Positions 8,548 to 9,790 of a stretch of DNA of 9,790 bases are shown here, piece by piece. Position 1 is the stretch's first letter. Every line of letters starts with the position of its first letter. The position numbers and the translations under genes were made by a program. The notes below the pieces were generated by a model. That model saw only the letters and a program-made list of their open reading frames with translations. It was not told where the DNA came from and ran no database searches. Source of the DNA: Alphaproteobacteria bacterium (lineage in GTDB: Bacteria; Pseudomonadota; Alphaproteobacteria; Rhodospirillales; Magnetospirillaceae). The DNA is taken from positions 1 to 9,790 of the forward strand of contig JADFZP010000085.1 of the NCBI GenBank assembly GCA_015232485.1, written 5' to 3'.

Positions 8548-9612
8548 ATGGCCGAGGAGATTAATTTCGACGTCAAGGCGGGCATCGGGCACATCACGCT
8601 CGATCGGCCGAAGGCGTTGAACGCGCTGACGCTCGATCAGATTCGCCAGATGTATCCGCGCTTGCGCGAATGGCGGTCCGATCCCGATGTCCACGTCGTC
8701 GTGCTGCGCTCGACGGGTGGCAAGGCGTTCTGCGCCGGCGGCGACATCCGCGCCCTGTACGACGCGCGCAAGGCCGAGGATTTCGAATCGCTCTATTCCT
8801 TTTACCGCGAGGAATACCGGCTCAATCGCCTGATCTGGACCTTTCCCAAGCCCTACATCTCGTTCGTCGACGGCATCGTGATGGGCGGCGGCGTGGGCAT
8901 TTCGGTGCATGGCTCGCACCGGGTGGTCACCGAGCGCACGATGTTCGCCATGCCCGAGACCGGCATCGGCCTGTTCCCCGATGTCGGCGGCACCCATTTC
9001 CTGCCGCGCTGTCCCGGCGCGATCGGCACCTATCTGGCGCTGACCGGAGCGCGGCTGCGCGAGGCCGACGCCCTGCATGCCGGCTACGCCACCCATTTCG
9101 TGCCGGCCGAGCGGCTGGGAGAACTGGACGAGGCGCTGGCCTGCGCCAATGGCCAGGAGGAGTTGGGGCCGGCGGTCACCGCGATGATCGACAGCTACCA
9201 CGAGGATCCCGCTCCGGCGCCGCTGGCCGAGCGCCAGGAGGTGATCGACCGCTGCTTCTCGAAATCGACCGTGGAAGAGATCATCGAGGCGCTGTTCGCC
9301 GAGGGCGACGAGTGGTCGCTGGCGGTGCGCGACGATCTGCTGCGCAAATCTCCGCTCAGCCTCAAGATCACGCTGCGCCAGATGCAAATCGGCCGCTTGA
9401 TCGATTTCGACCGCGCCATGCAGGTCGAGTACCGTTTGGCGCGGCGCTTCATGCACGGGCAGGATTTCTTCGAAGGCGTGCGCGCCGTGATCGTCGAAAA
9501 GGACAACGCCCCGCGCTGGCAACACGCCTCGCTGGCCGATGTCGGACGCGACGAGGTCGACGCCTATTTCCGCCCGCTTTCGCAGGGCGAGGAGTTGACC
9601 TTCGAGGACTAA
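8548..9612 (+). CDS. 3-hydroxyisobutyryl-CoA hydrolase (crotonase fold)
   Basis: Hydrolyses 3-hydroxyisobutyryl-CoA to free 3-hydroxyisobutyrate in valine catabolism, protecting the cell from reactive methacrylyl-CoA. 354 residues, longer than ordinary enoyl-CoA hydratases (about 260) and matching the HIBCH group. Oxyanion-hole segments are FCAGGDIRAL (61-70) and DGIVMGGGVGIS (108-119). E137 and D145 in MPETGIGLFPDVGG keep the eight-residue spacing of the catalytic Glu/Asp of human HIBCH. The C-terminal extension carries FFEGVRAVIVEKDNAPRW, typical of this subgroup. The ATG is 3 bases after the previous stop, with GGGAG (8537-8541) six bases upstream, so it is translated from the same message. 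An enoyl-CoA hydratase is the only real alternative and fits length and C-terminus less well. Confidence 0.94.
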   Translation: MAEEINFDVKAGIGHITLDRPKALNALTLDQIRQMYPRLREWRSDPDVHVVVLRSTGGKAFCAGGDIRALYDARKAEDFESLYSFYREEYRLNRLIWTFPKPYISFVDGIVMGGGVGISVHGSHRVVTERTMFAMPETGIGLFPDVGGTHFLPRCPGAIGTYLALTGARLREADALHAGYATHFVPAERLGELDEALACANGQEELGPAVTAMIDSYHEDPAPAPLAERQEVIDRCFSKSTVEEIIEALFAEGDEWSLAVRDDLLRKSPLSLKITLRQMQIGRLIDFDRAMQVEYRLARRFMHGQDFFEGVRAVIVEKDNAPRWQHASLADVGRDEVDAYFRPLSQGEELTFED

Positions 9613-9622
9613 GAACCAACAA

Positions 9623-9642
9623 GGCGGGCCAAAAGGCCCGCC
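9623..9642 (+). other. Intercistronic hairpin between hydrolase and dehydrogenase genes
   Basis: GGCGGGCC (9623-9630), an AAAA loop, and GGCCCGCC (9635-9642) make a perfect 8-bp GC stem. No T run follows and the next gene has its own Shine-Dalgarno eight bases later, so it is not a standard intrinsic terminator. It may stabilise or process the operon message, or damp read-through. Confidence 0.6.
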
Positions 9643-9662
9643 GGCATAACGAGGGAGCATCC

Positions 9663-9790
9663 ATGGCGATCATCGGTTTCGTCGGACTGGGCAACATGGG
9701 CAATCCCATGATGCGCAACCTGTTGAAGGCTGGGCACAGGGTGAAGGCGTTCGACGTCTCGATGGCGGCGGTCGAGGCGGCGCGCCAGTC
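9663..9790 (+). CDS. mmsB: 3-hydroxyisobutyrate dehydrogenase, 3'-truncated by window end
   Basis: Oxidises 3-hydroxyisobutyrate to methylmalonate semialdehyde, the step after the preceding hydrolase. Only 42 codons are visible of an expected roughly 295. The start is ATG 9663 with GAGGGAG (9651-9657) five bases upstream. Residues 1-14 (MAIIGFVGLGNMGN) hold the dinucleotide-binding GxGxxG (G8, G10, G13), and the N-terminal beta-hydroxyacid dehydrogenase signature of the family is here. D31 in KAFD at the end of the second strand suggests NAD+ rather than NADP+. Other beta-hydroxyacid dehydrogenases (tartronate semialdehyde or 6-phosphogluconate-like) share this start, so the specific name rests on the operon context. 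Confidence 0.85.
   Translation, partial: MAIIGFVGLGNMGNPMMRNLLKAGHRVKAFDVSMAAVEAARQ

Noticed and set aside
7237..9660. Stop-free - strand frame of 807 codons antisense to the whole valine operon
   Set aside because: Its product is His/Arg/Gln/Ala/Gly-rich with no recognisable domain. It lies opposite well-supported genes and its 3' end runs into the metY promoter. G/C third-position bias produces such shadows.

Overview
This is a GC-rich bacterial window, best placed in the Alphaproteobacteria and possibly near Rhodospirillales. The clues are an aspartate-rich (zinc-free type) HemB, a SAM-II riboswitch ahead of a methionine gene, and very tight gene packing with strong G/C third-position bias. 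The long stop-free antisense frames expected from that bias are present. The lineage call is an inference; no rRNA or other marker is present.

Layout. (1) Positions 1-3923, + strand: the 3' part of an RND efflux adaptor (MFP) overlapping by 4 bases a complete inner-membrane RND pump. (2) Positions 3925-7110, - strand, read right to left: metY-like O-acetylhomoserine sulfhydrylase, hemB (5-aminolevulinate dehydratase) and a DMT/EamA-family permease. Spacings are 4 bases and then a 1-base overlap, so this looks like one transcription unit. Its end meets the RND gene tail-to-tail with one base between stop codons. (3) Positions 7111-7404: the only substantial intergenic region, which is packed with regulatory sequence. 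On the - strand it holds a sigma70-like promoter, a SAM-II aptamer, a perfect-looking intrinsic terminator and a strong Shine-Dalgarno site for metY. On the + strand it holds the less clear promoter of the next operon. (4) Positions 7405-9790, + strand: an acyl-CoA dehydrogenase, 3-hydroxyisobutyryl-CoA hydrolase and the start of 3-hydroxyisobutyrate dehydrogenase. Together these form a valine-degradation operon (isobutyryl-CoA branch).

How it works together. The metY leader reads as a complete SAM-responsive transcription attenuator. The conserved 3' strand of the aptamer can alternatively pair with the loop and 3' side of the terminator, so SAM binding should favour termination. Because hemB and the permease follow metY with no room for a separate leader, the same switch may also affect heme synthesis and a metabolite transporter, unless a promoter lies inside metY.

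No wholly new system is evident. The most rewarding part is the SAM-II/terminator leader and its unusual downstream gene content. No tRNA, rRNA, CRISPR array, insertion sequence or phage gene was seen.
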